From Rhodobacterales bacterium HKCCSP123 (GTDB lineage Bacteria > Pseudomonadota > Alphaproteobacteria > Rhodobacterales > Rhodobacteraceae), in contig WVSO01000006.1 of the NCBI GenBank assembly GCA_015689745.1, positions 31,398-95,397 on the forward strand: a stretch of 64,000 bases of DNA, in the 5' to 3' direction. This document shows, piece by piece, positions 24,269-32,890 of the stretch. Under the pieces are notes generated by a model, which saw only the letters and a list, made by a program, of their open reading frames with translations, was not told the DNA's origin and did no database searches. Position 1 is the first letter of the stretch. Each line of letters begins with the position of its first letter. A program made the translations under genes and the position numbers.

Positions 24269-26512
24269 CTATCCCTGGCGCTTCAGCCACTCCATCACCG
24301 CGGGGCGCACCGATTGTGCGCCGCTGGCGCGGGCCTCGTTGATGACCGCGCGCGCCTCGCGCAGATCGACGCGCCGCAGGAGCGACTTGACCGGCCCGAT
24401 CGAGGCAGGCCGCATCGAGAGCGTGCGCAGCCCCATCGCCGCGAAGCAGACCGCGTCGACCGGGCGGCCCGCATCCTCGCCGCAGAAACTCAGCGGCGTG
24501 TCGGTGTCGCCGCAGCGGTGGACGATCTGCTCGAGGAAGGTCAGGAAACTGACGTTCAGCGTGTCGTAGCGGCGGCGCACGCGCTCGTTCTCGCGGTCGG
24601 CGGCGAAGAAGAACTGCTTGAGGTCGTTGCCGCCGATCGAGACGAAGTCGCAGGCTTCGTAGAACTGTCGCGGCGCGAAGGCGAGGCTCGGGGTTTCCAG
24701 CATGGCGCCGACATCCAGCGTCTCGGGCAGGGTATGGCCCAGTGCCGCCTCTCGGTCGAGTTCCCGCATCAGGTGGTCGCGTGCCTGGGTGAACTCGTCG
24801 AACTGGGCGATGAAGGGGAACATGACCGAGAGCGGCCGACCGGCGGCGGCGCGGATCAGCGCCTGCAGCTGCATCCGCATCACACCCGGTTTGTCCAGCC
24901 CCACGCGGATCGCGCGCCAGCCAAGCGCGGGGTTCGGCTCTTCGGTCGGTTTCATGTAGGGAAGGACCTTGTCCGAGCCGATGTCGAGCGTGCGGAACAC
25001 GACGCGCTTGCCGCCCGCGGCATCCATCACGCGCGCGTAAAGCGCGGCAAGCTCGCCCCGGCGGGGCACCTTGTTGCGCGTCAGGAACTGCAACTCGGTG
25101 CGGAAAAGGCCCACCCCCTCGGCCCCCGAAGACGGGAGCGAGGGCAGGTCGGCCATGAGCCCCGCGTTCATCTGGAGAGAGACGACGGTGCCGCAGAGGC
25201 TTTCGGCAGGCTTGTCGCGGATCGAGGCGTAGCGTTCCTGCGCTTCGGCCTGCATGGCGAGCTTGTCCCGGAAGGCCGAGGCGACGTTTTCCTCGGGCCG
25301 CAGGTGGACGATGCCCTGGTCGCCGTCGACGAGGATCGGGTCGCCGTTCAGCGCCTCGGTGATGATGGGGCGGGCGTGGATCACCAGCGGGATGGCAAGG
25401 GCGCGGGCGACGATCGCAGCATGAGAGCCGACCGAGCCGTCTTCCAGCACCACGCCCTTCAGCCGGCGCCCGTAGTCCAGCAACTCGGCCGGGCCGATGT
25501 TGCGCGCGACCAGAACAGGGTCGGCGGGCAGATCGGCGCCGGTGTCCTTGCCCTGGCCTGTCAGCCGCCGGAGCAGCCGGTTCGACAGGTCGTCGAGGTC
25601 ATGGAGCCGCTCGCGCAGGTAGGCGTCGGCGATGGTCTCCATCCGCGCGCGCGCGGCCGACTGTTCCTTTTCCACGGCGGCCTCTGCGCTGAGTCCGCGC
25701 GCGATGTCCTCTTCCATGCGGCGCATCCAGCCGCGGGAATGGGCGAACATCCGGTAGGCCTCGAGCACCTCGCGCTGCTCGCCGTCGGCCACGGGCGCGC
25801 GTGTCAGCATGTCGTCGATATCGACGCGCAGCCGGTCCACCGCCGTGTGCAGGCGCGCAAGCTCTGCCTCGGGGTCCTCGGCCACGGGATTCGTAACCAC
25901 GACACGCGGCTCGTGCAGCCAGACATGGCCCATCGCCGTGCCCTCCTGCGCGCAGGCGCCGCGGATCATGACCTGCTGCTTGTGCCGTTCGGCCAGCGCC
26001 GCACCCTCGCCGATGAAGGCGCCCAGCTCGGTCATCTCGGCGATGACCATGGCGACGACTTCCAGCGCGTAGACTTCGTCGTCGGAGAACTCGCGCGCCT
26101 CCTTCGACTGCACCACGAGGACGCCGAGCCGTTCGCCCAGCCGCTGGATCGGCACGCCGAGGAAGCTCGAGTACCTCTCCTCGCCCGTCTCGGGCATGTA
26201 GCGGAAGCCACGCTCGGCGGGCGCGTTGGCGGTGTTGATCGGCTGCGCCGAGCGCGCGACGCGGCCCACGAGACCCTCGCCGATGCGCATGCGGGTGACG
26301 TGTACCGCCTCGGGCGCAAGGCCCTGGGTGGCGCAAAGCTCCAGCGTGTCGCCGTCGCGCAGCAGGTAGATCGAGCAGACCTCGGTCCCCATCGAATCCG
26401 CGATCAGGTGGGTGATGCGGTCAAGCCGCTCCTGCCCGGCACTCGCGTCGGCCATGACCGCCTGCAGGCGGCTGAGCAGTTTCCTGCTCTCGGTTTCCGT
26501 GCCTTGGGGCAT
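24269..26512 (-). CDS. ptsP: Phosphoenolpyruvate-protein phosphotransferase of the nitrogen PTS (enzyme I-Ntr)
   Basis: 747 residues. Transfers phosphate from PEP to the NPr protein in the regulatory nitrogen PTS. An N-terminal GAF domain (about 20-165) distinguishes it from sugar-PTS enzyme I and in other bacteria senses glutamine or 2-oxoglutarate. The phospho-acceptor is His364 in GSVGSHAAIVARAL; the PEP barrel shows GVGLFRTELQFL and the catalytic Cys in LSFCGEDAGRP. ATG 26512 is chosen because GAF homology starts close behind it. NPr and EIIA-Ntr genes are not in the window. Confidence 0.96.
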   Translation of the reverse strand: MPQGTETESRKLLSRLQAVMADASAGQERLDRITHLIADSMGTEVCSIYLLRDGDTLELCATQGLAPEAVHVTRMRIGEGLVGRVARSAQPINTANAPAERGFRYMPETGEERYSSFLGVPIQRLGERLGVLVVQSKEAREFSDDEVYALEVVAMVIAEMTELGAFIGEGAALAERHKQQVMIRGACAQEGTAMGHVWLHEPRVVVTNPVAEDPEAELARLHTAVDRLRVDIDDMLTRAPVADGEQREVLEAYRMFAHSRGWMRRMEEDIARGLSAEAAVEKEQSAARARMETIADAYLRERLHDLDDLSNRLLRRLTGQGKDTGADLPADPVLVARNIGPAELLDYGRRLKGVVLEDGSVGSHAAIVARALAIPLVIHARPIITEALNGDPILVDGDQGIVHLRPEENVASAFRDKLAMQAEAQERYASIRDKPAESLCGTVVSLQMNAGLMADLPSLPSSGAEGVGLFRTELQFLTRNKVPRRGELAALYARVMDAAGGKRVVFRTLDIGSDKVLPYMKPTEEPNPALGWRAIRVGLDKPGVMRMQLQALIRAAAGRPLSVMFPFIAQFDEFTQARDHLMRELDREAALGHTLPETLDVGAMLETPSLAFAPRQFYEACDFVSIGGNDLKQFFFAADRENERVRRRYDTLNVSFLTFLEQIVHRCGDTDTPLSFCGEDAGRPVDAVCFAAMGLRTLSMRPASIGPVKSLLRRVDLREARAVINEARASGAQSVRPAVMEWLKRQG

Positions 26513-26631
26513 GTTCTGCGCCAAATCCCTCGCCCGCGGGCGCATGTCGCGTGCGCCCGTCGTTCTGGGATCAGGGATAGCGCGGGCTGCGGGGGTGGCG
26601 CAACGTCTATGGTATGGGACCCTGCGGAAGC

Positions 26632-27228
26632 TCAGGATGCCGCCGGGGCGAGAAGGGCCGCGCGCGACGCCCGCGTGATCTCGGCGAGATAGGCCGCCTG
26701 GCTCCAGCCGCAGTCGCGCGTAAGGTGCTCCCAGACACGCACCGACAGGAGCGTCCAGAGCAGGTCCGTCGCCCTCTCCTCGGTCAGGTCCGCGCGCAGC
26801 CGCCCGTCCCGGGCGAGGGCCGCTACCGCCGCCGCGCAGCCATGGCGCACGGCGGCCATGCGATCGGCCCAGGCCGCGCGCGCCTCGGGGTCGCTGTCCT
26901 GCATCGCCATCAGGGCGCGGCCCACGGGGTGGATCACCGGGATATGTCCCGCCCAGGCGCGGATGAAGGCCGAAAGGCGGTCCTCGCCCGTCGCGGCGGC
27001 GCGGCTTTCGGCGAGGCTCGCGTCGATATCCACCTGCGCGTCGAGGTACTTGGTCGCCGCGATCAGCAACTCGGCCCGGGTCGGGAAATGCAGGTAGAGC
27101 GCCTGCCGCGAGATGCCGGCCGCCTTGGCGATATCCGAAACGCGGGTCTTTTCGGGGCTGCCCGAGGCCAGTTGGTCGAGGGTGGCCTGAAGGATGCGGA
27201 CGCGGGTCTGTTCGGTTTTTCTTGACAT
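26632..27228 (-). CDS. TetR family transcriptional regulator
   Basis: 198 residues. The N-terminal helix-turn-helix is RVSDIAKAAGISRQALYLHF (about residues 29-48); the rest is a helical ligand domain. It is divergent from an NmrA-like oxidoreductase and DUF1772 pair, and two matching palindromes lie in the 75-base gap. One of them covers its own start codon, so direct autorepression is likely. The ligand is unknown. Confidence 0.9.
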   Translation of the reverse strand: MSRKTEQTRVRILQATLDQLASGSPEKTRVSDIAKAAGISRQALYLHFPTRAELLIAATKYLDAQVDIDASLAESRAAATGEDRLSAFIRAWAGHIPVIHPVGRALMAMQDSDPEARAAWADRMAAVRHGCAAAVAALARDGRLRADLTEERATDLLWTLLSVRVWEHLTRDCGWSQAAYLAEITRASRAALLAPAAS

Positions 27229-27236
27229 GATGTAAA
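27222..27236. promoter_or_regulatory. TetR operator candidate overlapping the regulator's start codon
   Basis: TTGACA-TGA-TGTAAA, an 11-of-12 match between half-sites, includes the complement of the tetR ATG (27226-27228). Same architecture as the site at 27264-27278, with centres 42 bp apart (about four helical turns). Confidence 0.6.
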
Positions 27237-27263
27237 GTAACCGGTAGCTCCCGACTCGTCAAC

Positions 27264-27278
27264 TTGACACCATGTCAA
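27264..27278. promoter_or_regulatory. TetR operator candidate upstream of the NmrA-like gene
   Basis: TTGACA-CCA-TGTCAA, a perfect 6-bp palindrome with a three-base spacer, 25 bases upstream of ATG 27304. It would lie over the promoter or transcription start of the rightward genes. Confidence 0.65.
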
Positions 27279-27303
27279 ATTATCGGATCGAAAGGACCAT
27301 ACA

Positions 27304-27933
27304 ATGAACGTCATCGTCTTCGGAGCCACCGGAACCGTCGGCCGTCTCGCGGTGGATCAACTTCTGCGCGCCGGCCATTCCGTCACCGCTTTCGCCCGCC
27401 ACCCCGAGCGGCTGGCGGTTGAACACCCCGGCTTCCGCCGGGCTGCCGGCGACGCCCTGAACCCCGCCGATGTGGCCGCGGCCATGCCCGGCCATGATGC
27501 GGCTGTCGTCGTGCTGGGGGCGGGTGCCTCGCGCCGCTCGACCATCCGGTCGGAAGGTACGCTGAACGTCATCCGCGCGATGCAGGAGGCCGGCATCCGC
27601 CGCCTCGTCGTGCAATCCACGCTGGGTGCCCGCGACAGCTGGGGCACGCTCAATTTCTGGTGGAAGCGGGTGATGTTCGGCGCGCTCCTCGCGCCGGTCT
27701 TCCGCGATCACGAGCTGCAGGAGCGGCTGGTGGAGGCCTCTGGCCTCGACTGGACGATCGTGCGGCCCGGTGCCTTCACCGACGCGCCGACCCTGCGCCC
27801 GCTGATCGAGGACCTGCCCAACAGCGCGCGCGGTCTCGACCTGAAGATCAACCGCGCCGACCTGGCCGCGTTCCTTGCGCGGATCGTTGGCGAAGGCACC
27901 TACCTGCGCCGCGCCGTCGGCCTGTCGAGCTGA
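27304..27933 (+). CDS. NAD(P)-binding NmrA-like/atypical SDR protein
   Basis: 209 residues. Rossmann motif VIVFGATGTVGRLAV at the N-terminus; the central LVVQSTLGARDSWG and DWTIVRPGAFTD segments place it with NAD(P)H-binding atypical short-chain dehydrogenases of the NmrA/BVR-B type. These reduce quinones or flavins or act as redox sensors. It starts behind GAAAGGACC and is followed after 14 bases by the DUF1772 gene. The TetR regulator and the two operators suggest induction by a small toxic or redox-active compound. Confidence 0.85.
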   Translation: MNVIVFGATGTVGRLAVDQLLRAGHSVTAFARHPERLAVEHPGFRRAAGDALNPADVAAAMPGHDAAVVVLGAGASRRSTIRSEGTLNVIRAMQEAGIRRLVVQSTLGARDSWGTLNFWWKRVMFGALLAPVFRDHELQERLVEASGLDWTIVRPGAFTDAPTLRPLIEDLPNSARGLDLKINRADLAAFLARIVGEGTYLRRAVGLSS

Positions 27934-27947
27934 GAGGAGGGGGCGAA

Positions 27948-28418
27948 ATGACCTGGATCCTGCTTGTCTCCGCGATCCTCATGGCGCTTGTCGCAGGCGT
28001 CTTCCTGAGCTTCTCCGACTTCGTCATGCGGGGGTTGGCTTCGGCCCCCGGAACGTCGGGTGCGGCGGGGATGGTGGGGCTCAACCGCACCGTCTACCGC
28101 TCGATCTTCATGGTGCTTCTGCTGGGCTTCGTACCTGTCTCGGCGGCGCTCGCCGCGATGGCGCTCTGGCAGATGCAGGGGGCCGCACAGGCCCTTACGC
28201 TGGCAGGCGCACTCGCCTACCTGGTCGGCGTCATGGCCGTCACGGGGCGCGGCAACGTGCCGATGAACCAGAGGCTCGACAGGCTCGCCGACAGCCCGGC
28301 GGAGGTCTCCGCCTACTGGCCGCGATACCTGCGCGCCTGGACCGTGCTGAACCATCTCCGCGTGGCGGCATCCGCCAGCGCGGCCCTGGCTTGGGGGGTC
28401 GCGGCGGGCCTGGCGTGA
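27948..28418 (+). CDS. DUF1772 family membrane protein
   Basis: 156 residues with four predicted helices. The segments GVFLSFSDFVMRGLA and GMVGLNRTVYRSIF match the DUF1772 (anthrone oxygenase-like) family, as does the late NVPMNQRLDRL loop. A strong AGGAGG site precedes ATG 27948. Co-transcribed with the NmrA-like gene. The enzymatic role of bacterial members is not established. Confidence 0.85.
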   Translation: MTWILLVSAILMALVAGVFLSFSDFVMRGLASAPGTSGAAGMVGLNRTVYRSIFMVLLLGFVPVSAALAAMALWQMQGAAQALTLAGALAYLVGVMAVTGRGNVPMNQRLDRLADSPAEVSAYWPRYLRAWTVLNHLRVAASASAALAWGVAAGLA

Positions 28419-28437
28419 TGCCGGCCCGCCCGGGCGG

Positions 28438-28665
28438 TCAGTCCGCGAAGACCTCGGCGAAGACGTGGCGCACGATGTCGTCGCGGGCGATGCCGCGCCG
28501 GGCCAGCTCCGCGTCGCTCAGCGCCTGGAGCCGGTGCACGCGGTCGTAACGCGCCTGTGCGCCCGAGCTGAAGGCGACAGCGCGGGCCAGCGCCGCGAAG
28601 AAGCCCGTGACCGGCGCGGCAAGGCGCAGCGGACGGGCGGGGGCGTGAAGGGTCTGGGTTGCCAT
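28438..28665 (-). CDS. DUF1127 small protein
   Basis: 75 residues. The C-terminal helix-turn-helix-like block RLQALSDAELARRGIARDDI is the DUF1127 signature. Such proteins are basic, often RNA-linked or involved in phosphate/stress physiology in Rhizobiales and Rhodobacterales. The N-terminus is variable. The gene is convergent with the DUF1772 gene, with only 19 bases between stops. Confidence 0.85.
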   Translation of the reverse strand: MATQTLHAPARPLRLAAPVTGFFAALARAVAFSSGAQARYDRVHRLQALSDAELARRGIARDDIVRHVFAEVFAD

Positions 28666-28740
28666 GGGACACCTCTGGTCTGGGCTCGTGTTCCTGTTCC
28701 CCTGCAAGATAGGGCCAGGAGGAGCGACAGGTTAGAGGTT

Positions 28741-28787
28741 ATGCTGCAATGCAGCATTGCGCTGCGCGCATGGTTGGCGCGCAGCGC
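28741..28787 (-). terminator. Two tandem hairpins after lysC
   Basis: Downstream of the lysC stop at 28798 the first hairpin is GCGCTGCGCGC / GCGCGCAGCGC (28759-28787, 11-bp stem, 7-base loop). The second is ATGCTGC-AAT-GCAGCAT (28741-28757). They are one base apart. Probable lysC terminator. Confidence 0.65.
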
Positions 28788-28797
28788 GGGGCGCGGG

Positions 28798-30036
28798 TCA
28801 GGCCGCCCTGTCGAGGCCGAAGGCGTCGTGCAGCGCCTGCACGGCCAGTTCCAGGTATTTCCGGTCGACCAGCACCGAGACCTTGATCTCGGAGGTGGTG
28901 ATGACCTTGATGTTGATGCCCTCGTCGCGCAGCGTCTGGAACATCTTGGCCGCAACGCCCGCATGGCTGCGCATGCCGATCCCCACGATCGAGACCTTGC
29001 AGACATCCGTGTCGGCCACCAGCCCGGAATAGGCGATCTGGCCCGCGGCCTTGGCGTCCGCCATCGCCTTCTCGGCGCGCTTCACCTCGTTCACCGGGCA
29101 GGAGAAGGTCATGTCGGTCGTGCCGCCGTCCGAGATGTTCTGCACGATCATGTCGACATTCACGCCTGCCTCGGCCAGTGGCCCGAAGATCGCCGCGGCG
29201 ATGCCGGGGCGGTCCTCGACGCCCTGCAGCGTCATCTTGGCCTCGTCGCGGGAGAAGGCCACACCGGCCACCACGTTGCTTTCCACGATATCCTCCTCGG
29301 CGCAGACCAGCGTCCCCGCCTCATCCGACATTTCCTCGAAGCTCGACAGCACGCGCAGCTTCACGTTGTAGCGCATCGCCAGCTCGACCGAGCGGGTCTG
29401 CAGCACCTTGGCGCCCAGCGAGGCAAGCTCCAGCATCTCCTCGAAGGCGATCCGGTCGAGCTTGCGCGCCTTCGACGTGATCCGCGGGTCCGTGGTGTAG
29501 ACCCCGTCGACGTCGGTGTAGATGTCGCAGCGTTCCGCGTCGAAGGCGGCGGCGAAGGCCACGGCGGTGGTGTCGCTGCCGCCGCGACCCAGCGTGGTGA
29601 TGCGGCCCTCCGGGCTGATCCCCTGGAACCCCGCGACCACGGCCACCTTCATGCCTTCGCCGAATTTCTTCAGGATGTTCGCGGGCGGGATCTCCTCGAT
29701 CCGGGCCGCGGCATGGGCCGAGGTGGTCCTGAGCGGCACCTGCCAGCCCTGCCAGCTGCGCGCGGGCACGTCCATCTCCTGCAGCGTCAGCGCCATCAGC
29801 CCCGCGGTCACGTTCTCGCCCGCGCTCACGACCGCGTCGTATTCGCGCGCGTCGTAAAGCGGCGAGGTCTCCTCGACGAAGCCCACCAGCTTGTTGGTCT
29901 CGCCCGCCATGGCCGAGACGATGACGATCACGTCATAGCCGTTGGCGACCTCTCGGCCCACGCGCTTGGCGGCGCGCCGGATGCGGTCGAGCGTGGCGAC
30001 CGAAGTGCCGCCGAATTTCATCACCAGAATGGGCAT
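28798..30036 (-). CDS. lysC: Aspartate kinase
   Basis: Phosphorylates aspartate in the first step of lysine, methionine and threonine synthesis. 412 residues. Kinase motif [15 protein letters not shown] at the N-terminus, [19 protein letters not shown] and the ATP-site [11 protein letters not shown] are clear. Two ACT domains follow, at about 265-335 and 345-412, with [20 protein letters not shown] and [15 protein letters not shown], so feedback control by lysine/threonine is expected. Monocistronic, ended by tandem hairpins. Confidence 0.97.
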   Translation of the reverse strand: MPILVMKFGGTSVATLDRIRRAAKRVGREVANGYDVIVIVSAMAGETNKLVGFVEETSPLYDAREYDAVVSAGENVTAGLMALTLQEMDVPARSWQGWQVPLRTTSAHAAARIEEIPPANILKKFGEGMKVAVVAGFQGISPEGRITTLGRGGSDTTAVAFAAAFDAERCDIYTDVDGVYTTDPRITSKARKLDRIAFEEMLELASLGAKVLQTRSVELAMRYNVKLRVLSSFEEMSDEAGTLVCAEEDIVESNVVAGVAFSRDEAKMTLQGVEDRPGIAAAIFGPLAEAGVNVDMIVQNISDGGTTDMTFSCPVNEVKRAEKAMADAKAAGQIAYSGLVADTDVCKVSIVGIGMRSHAGVAAKMFQTLRDEGINIKVITTSEIKVSVLVDRKYLELAVQALHDAFGLDRAA

Positions 30037-30124
30037 GGCCCGTCCCCTTGCCAGTCGCCGCGCCTCTTACGGCGGCAGGGGACAACCCGCAAGTGGCCGG
30101 TTGCCGCGGCAGGCGATCCCCCGC

Positions 30125-30147
30125 CTTCATCTTTCTTCAAATACGCA
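30125..30147. repeat. Dispersed 23-base motif, copy A
   Basis: A 23-base copy beginning CTTCATCTTTC and ending AAATACGCA, between lysC and the SDR gene. It matches 19 of 23 bases of the copy at 55363-55385 and shares the A/T-cored layout of the repeats at 17943-18050. Confidence 0.5.
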
Positions 30148-30264
30148 GGCCGCCGGCCTGCCACGCGGGCCTCCGCCCGTCATGGGTCCGCGGCCGGCCA
30201 CCTGTCCCCCGGCGGGCGTGCGCCCGCCGCCGGGTCGACGCGCCGAAGGCGCGGCGAAACCCTC

Positions 30265-30909
30265 TCAGAAGGCGTGCGGCCGGCCGTCCCAGGTCTCGAA
30301 ACAGCCGGTCGTCTCGAGCGTCAGGGCCTCGAAGCGCGACACGAGACCCGTCACCGCCTCCTCCGTTCCGATGTCGGCCGCACCGCCGCCCATGTCCGTC
30401 CTGACCCAGCCGGGGTGATAGATGCCCACCGCGATCCCGCGCGGTTCCAGGTCGGCCGCGAGGTTCCGGCCCAGGTTCACCGCCGCCGCCTTCGACGCGC
30501 GGTAGATGTAGCTGCCACCCGTGTTCCGGCTCGAGGACCCCATCTGGCTCGCCACGATGGCGATCTTCGGCGCGGCGCTGCGCCCGAGGTTCGGCAGAAG
30601 CGCCTGAACCGTGAGGAAGACACCCGTGACATTGACGGCGAAGGTCCGCTCCCAAAGCTCGGGCGCATAGCCGTCCTCCAGCGTCTGGCCCTTGTCGAGG
30701 TAGACGCCCGCGTTGCAGATCAGGAGGTCGACAGCCCGGTCGCCCATCTTGTCGGCCAGCACCCGGATCGACATCGGGTCGGTCACGTCGAGCCGCGCCG
30801 TGCCGGTCCCGTCGCGTGCGGTCGCCGTCACGTCCGCGCCGCGCGCGGCATAGGCCTCGGCCAGCCCCGCACCGATACCGCGGTTCGCGCCCGTGATCAG
30901 AACATGCAT
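30265..30909 (-). CDS. Short-chain dehydrogenase/reductase
   Basis: 214 residues. Cofactor motif LITGANRGIGAGLAE (TGxxxGxG), NAG motif in LLICNAGVYLDKG, and the catalytic Ser/Tyr/Lys set in SQMGSSSRNTGGSYIYRASK with YRASK as the YxxxK motif. The C-terminus HPGWVRTDMGG matches the carbonyl-reductase-like SDRs (CsgA/sniffer-like). Divergent from the threonine-dehydratase-like gene across a region holding a 24-bp palindrome. Substrate unknown. Confidence 0.9.
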   Translation of the reverse strand: MHVLITGANRGIGAGLAEAYAARGADVTATARDGTGTARLDVTDPMSIRVLADKMGDRAVDLLICNAGVYLDKGQTLEDGYAPELWERTFAVNVTGVFLTVQALLPNLGRSAAPKIAIVASQMGSSSRNTGGSYIYRASKAAAVNLGRNLAADLEPRGIAVGIYHPGWVRTDMGGGAADIGTEEAVTGLVSRFEALTLETTGCFETWDGRPHAF

Positions 30910-30966
30910 CGCCGGATCCCCCTTCCATCCCGACCCCGAGGGGTAGCGGCCCCGGCGGGGATTGCA

Positions 30967-30990
30967 AGCGTGGCCCGCGCGGGCCACGCT
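30967..30990. promoter_or_regulatory. 24-bp perfect palindrome in a divergent promoter region
   Basis: The half-site AGCGTGGCCCGC is followed directly by its complement, with no central spacer. It lies 57 bases upstream of the SDR start and 22 bases before ATG 31013, so it could be an operator for both genes or a leader hairpin of the rightward gene. Confidence 0.45.
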
Positions 30991-31012
30991 CTCCGGTGGA
31001 AGGAGATCGCCC

Positions 31013-31984
31013 ATGCAGTTCACGCTCGACGCGCTTCGCGCGGCCCATGCGCTGGTCACCCGGCACATGGCCCCGACCCCGCAATACGCCTGGCCGCAGC
31101 TCGCCGCGCGCACCGGAGCCGAGGTCTGGGTCAAGCACGAGAACCACAGCGCGACCGGGGCCTTCAAGCTGCGCGGCGCGATCACCTTCATCGACTGGGT
31201 GAAGCGCGAATACCCCGGGGCGCGCGGCATCTGCACGGCGACGCGGGGCAACCACGGGCAGGGGCAGGCGCGGCAGGCGGTGGCGGCGGGGCTGACCGCC
31301 AAGGTCTATGTCCCCCACGGCAACTCGGTCGAGAAAAACGCCGCGATGCGCGCCTTCGGCGCGGAGGTCATCGAGTTCGGCGAGGATTTCGACACCGCTC
31401 GGCAAGAGGCCTATCGCGTGGCCGAGGCGGAGGGGCTGGTGATCGTGCCGCCCTTCCACCCCGAGCTGGTCCGCGGCGTGGCGACCTACGGGTTGGAATT
31501 GCTGAGTGCCGTGCCCGATCTCGACACGGTGTATGTCCCGATCGGTTGCGGCTCGGGCATCTGCGGCACGATCCTCGCACGCGACGCGCTGGGGCTGAAG
31601 ACGAAGATCGTGGGCGTGGTGAGCGAAAACGCGCAAACGGCAAAGCTCTCGGCCGAGGCGGGGCGGTTGATCGAAACCGGGAGCGCCCGCACCTTCGCCG
31701 ACGGCATGGCCGTGCGGGTGCCCGTGGCCGAGGCGCTGGCGATCTACGGGCCGGGGGCGGAGCGGATCGTGACCGTGTCGGACGCGGAGGTCGCCGAAGC
31801 GATCCGCATCTACTATCGCGACATCCACAACCTTGCCGAGGGCGCGGGCGCGGCGCCGCTCGCGGCGCTGATGCAGGAGCGGGAGACGATGAGGGGCAGG
31901 AAGGTCGGCGTGATCCTGTGCGGGGGGAACATCGACACCGACTGGTTCCTGACGGTGATGTCGGGCGGCGTGCCCGAGGTCTGA
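31013..31984 (+). CDS. Threonine dehydratase-like PLP-dependent lyase (fold type II)
   Basis: 323 residues. The PLP lysine lies in ATGAFKLRGAITFI, the phosphate-side asparagine loop in TRGNHGQGQARQA, and the glycine-rich PLP-phosphate loop in VPIGCGSGICGTI; GVILCGGNIDTDW is the C-terminal family block. There is no ACT regulatory domain, so this is the catabolic/serine-racemase-like short form rather than biosynthetic IlvA. GGAAGGAG precedes ATG 31013. Likely reactions are deamination of threonine or serine, or of a 3-hydroxyamino acid such as hydroxyaspartate. Confidence 0.88.
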   Translation: MQFTLDALRAAHALVTRHMAPTPQYAWPQLAARTGAEVWVKHENHSATGAFKLRGAITFIDWVKREYPGARGICTATRGNHGQGQARQAVAAGLTAKVYVPHGNSVEKNAAMRAFGAEVIEFGEDFDTARQEAYRVAEAEGLVIVPPFHPELVRGVATYGLELLSAVPDLDTVYVPIGCGSGICGTILARDALGLKTKIVGVVSENAQTAKLSAEAGRLIETGSARTFADGMAVRVPVAEALAIYGPGAERIVTVSDAEVAEAIRIYYRDIHNLAEGAGAAPLAALMQERETMRGRKVGVILCGGNIDTDWFLTVMSGGVPEV

Positions 31985-31993
31985 GGCACGCGC

Positions 31994-32071
31994 GCGATTT
32001 TTGCATAAATCGCAGGGCCGGGGGCGCGCCGCTTGCGCGGCGCGGTTGCGAATTTTCGTACGAAAATTCGC
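31994..32071. terminator. Three tandem hairpins between convergent genes
   Basis: In order: GCGATTT-TTGCAT-AAATCGC (31994-32013); CGCGCCGC-TTGC-GCGGCGCG (32025-32044); and a 24-bp perfect palindrome with half-site GCGAATTTTCGT (32048-32071). They fill most of the gap between the dehydratase stop and the alkD-like stop and would work in either direction. Confidence 0.6.
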
Positions 32072-32129
32072 GTGGCTCCTTCCTGGTCGCGGTCCGCGCC
32101 CCCTCGGGGGCAACGGGCCGGATGACGGA

Positions 32130-32813
32130 TCAGCCGGGCAGGTGGCGCGCCGCCTCTTTCGCGGCAAAGGGCTTCAGGGTCGGGCCATGCGCGGCGAGCC
32201 AGTCCCGGACCGTGTCGGGCTCGCGTTTCGACAGCTCGCGCAGCCACCAGGCCACGGCCTTCTGGATGAACCAGTCACGGTCCGGGGCCAGCCTCTCGCA
32301 CCAGCCGAGGATGCGGGTGCGGGCTGCCGCCTCGGTCGGAGCGGGATGACGCGAATTGGTGAAGGGCAGGGAGAAGACCAGCGCCGCGCGGCGGGTCCAC
32401 ATGTGGTCGGCGGTGATCCAGCCCTCGACCTCGTCGAGGCGCGCGGGATCCTGGACAAGGCGCTTCGCGCCGCTCTGCGCCACCGCGTCGGCGATGGCCC
32501 AGCTGTCGAACTCTGGCACGAAGCCCGCGATGCACTCCCAGGCGGCGGTGTCGTCGGGCCTGATCCGGGCCTGCAGGAACAGCTTGCCCGCCGCCAGCCG
32601 CGCCTCGAAGATGTCGCTCGCCCAAAGGCCGCGGGCCAGTGTCACGAGGGCGGGCAGGTCGCGGGACCTGCGCCACTCGGCGGCAAGCGCGCCGGTGACG
32701 GCATTCGACAGGCCCAGCACCTCGCGCGTCTGCTTGTGATAGGCGGCCATCTCGGCGGCGCGGGCCGGATCGGCATGGGCGCGCAGCGCGGCGATGGCAT
32801 CGGTGGGGGTCAT
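32130..32813 (-). CDS. DNA alkylation repair protein (AlkD-like HEAT-repeat glycosylase family)
   Basis: 227 residues of helical repeats. Diagnostic stretches are WASDIFEARLAAGKLFLQAR, DSWAIADAVAQSG, the WTRRAALVFSLPF block and WFIQKAVAWWLRELSKREP, which matches the AlkD/AlkC-type family where aromatic residues grip alkylated DNA. ATG 32813 gives the normal N-terminus; an extension upstream is not family-like. It is last in the glmU-glmS-GNAT-VOC-alkD run but may have its own promoter in the 77-base gap. Confidence 0.88.
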   Translation of the reverse strand: MTPTDAIAALRAHADPARAAEMAAYHKQTREVLGLSNAVTGALAAEWRRSRDLPALVTLARGLWASDIFEARLAAGKLFLQARIRPDDTAAWECIAGFVPEFDSWAIADAVAQSGAKRLVQDPARLDEVEGWITADHMWTRRAALVFSLPFTNSRHPAPTEAAARTRILGWCERLAPDRDWFIQKAVAWWLRELSKREPDTVRDWLAAHGPTLKPFAAKEAARHLPG

Positions 32814-32890
32814 GGGGTGCCTGCGTGATCCGGCCGTCGCGCCCAGCATGGCGCGATCGCGCCCGGAAGGGCAAGGGCGGGGGGGGGGAC

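Noticed and set aside
28465..32349. A 1,294-codon open frame on the plus strand
   Set aside because: It runs antisense to DUF1127, lysC and the SDR gene and then merges with the dehydratase in frame. High GC keeps antisense frames open; it has no family similarity of its own.
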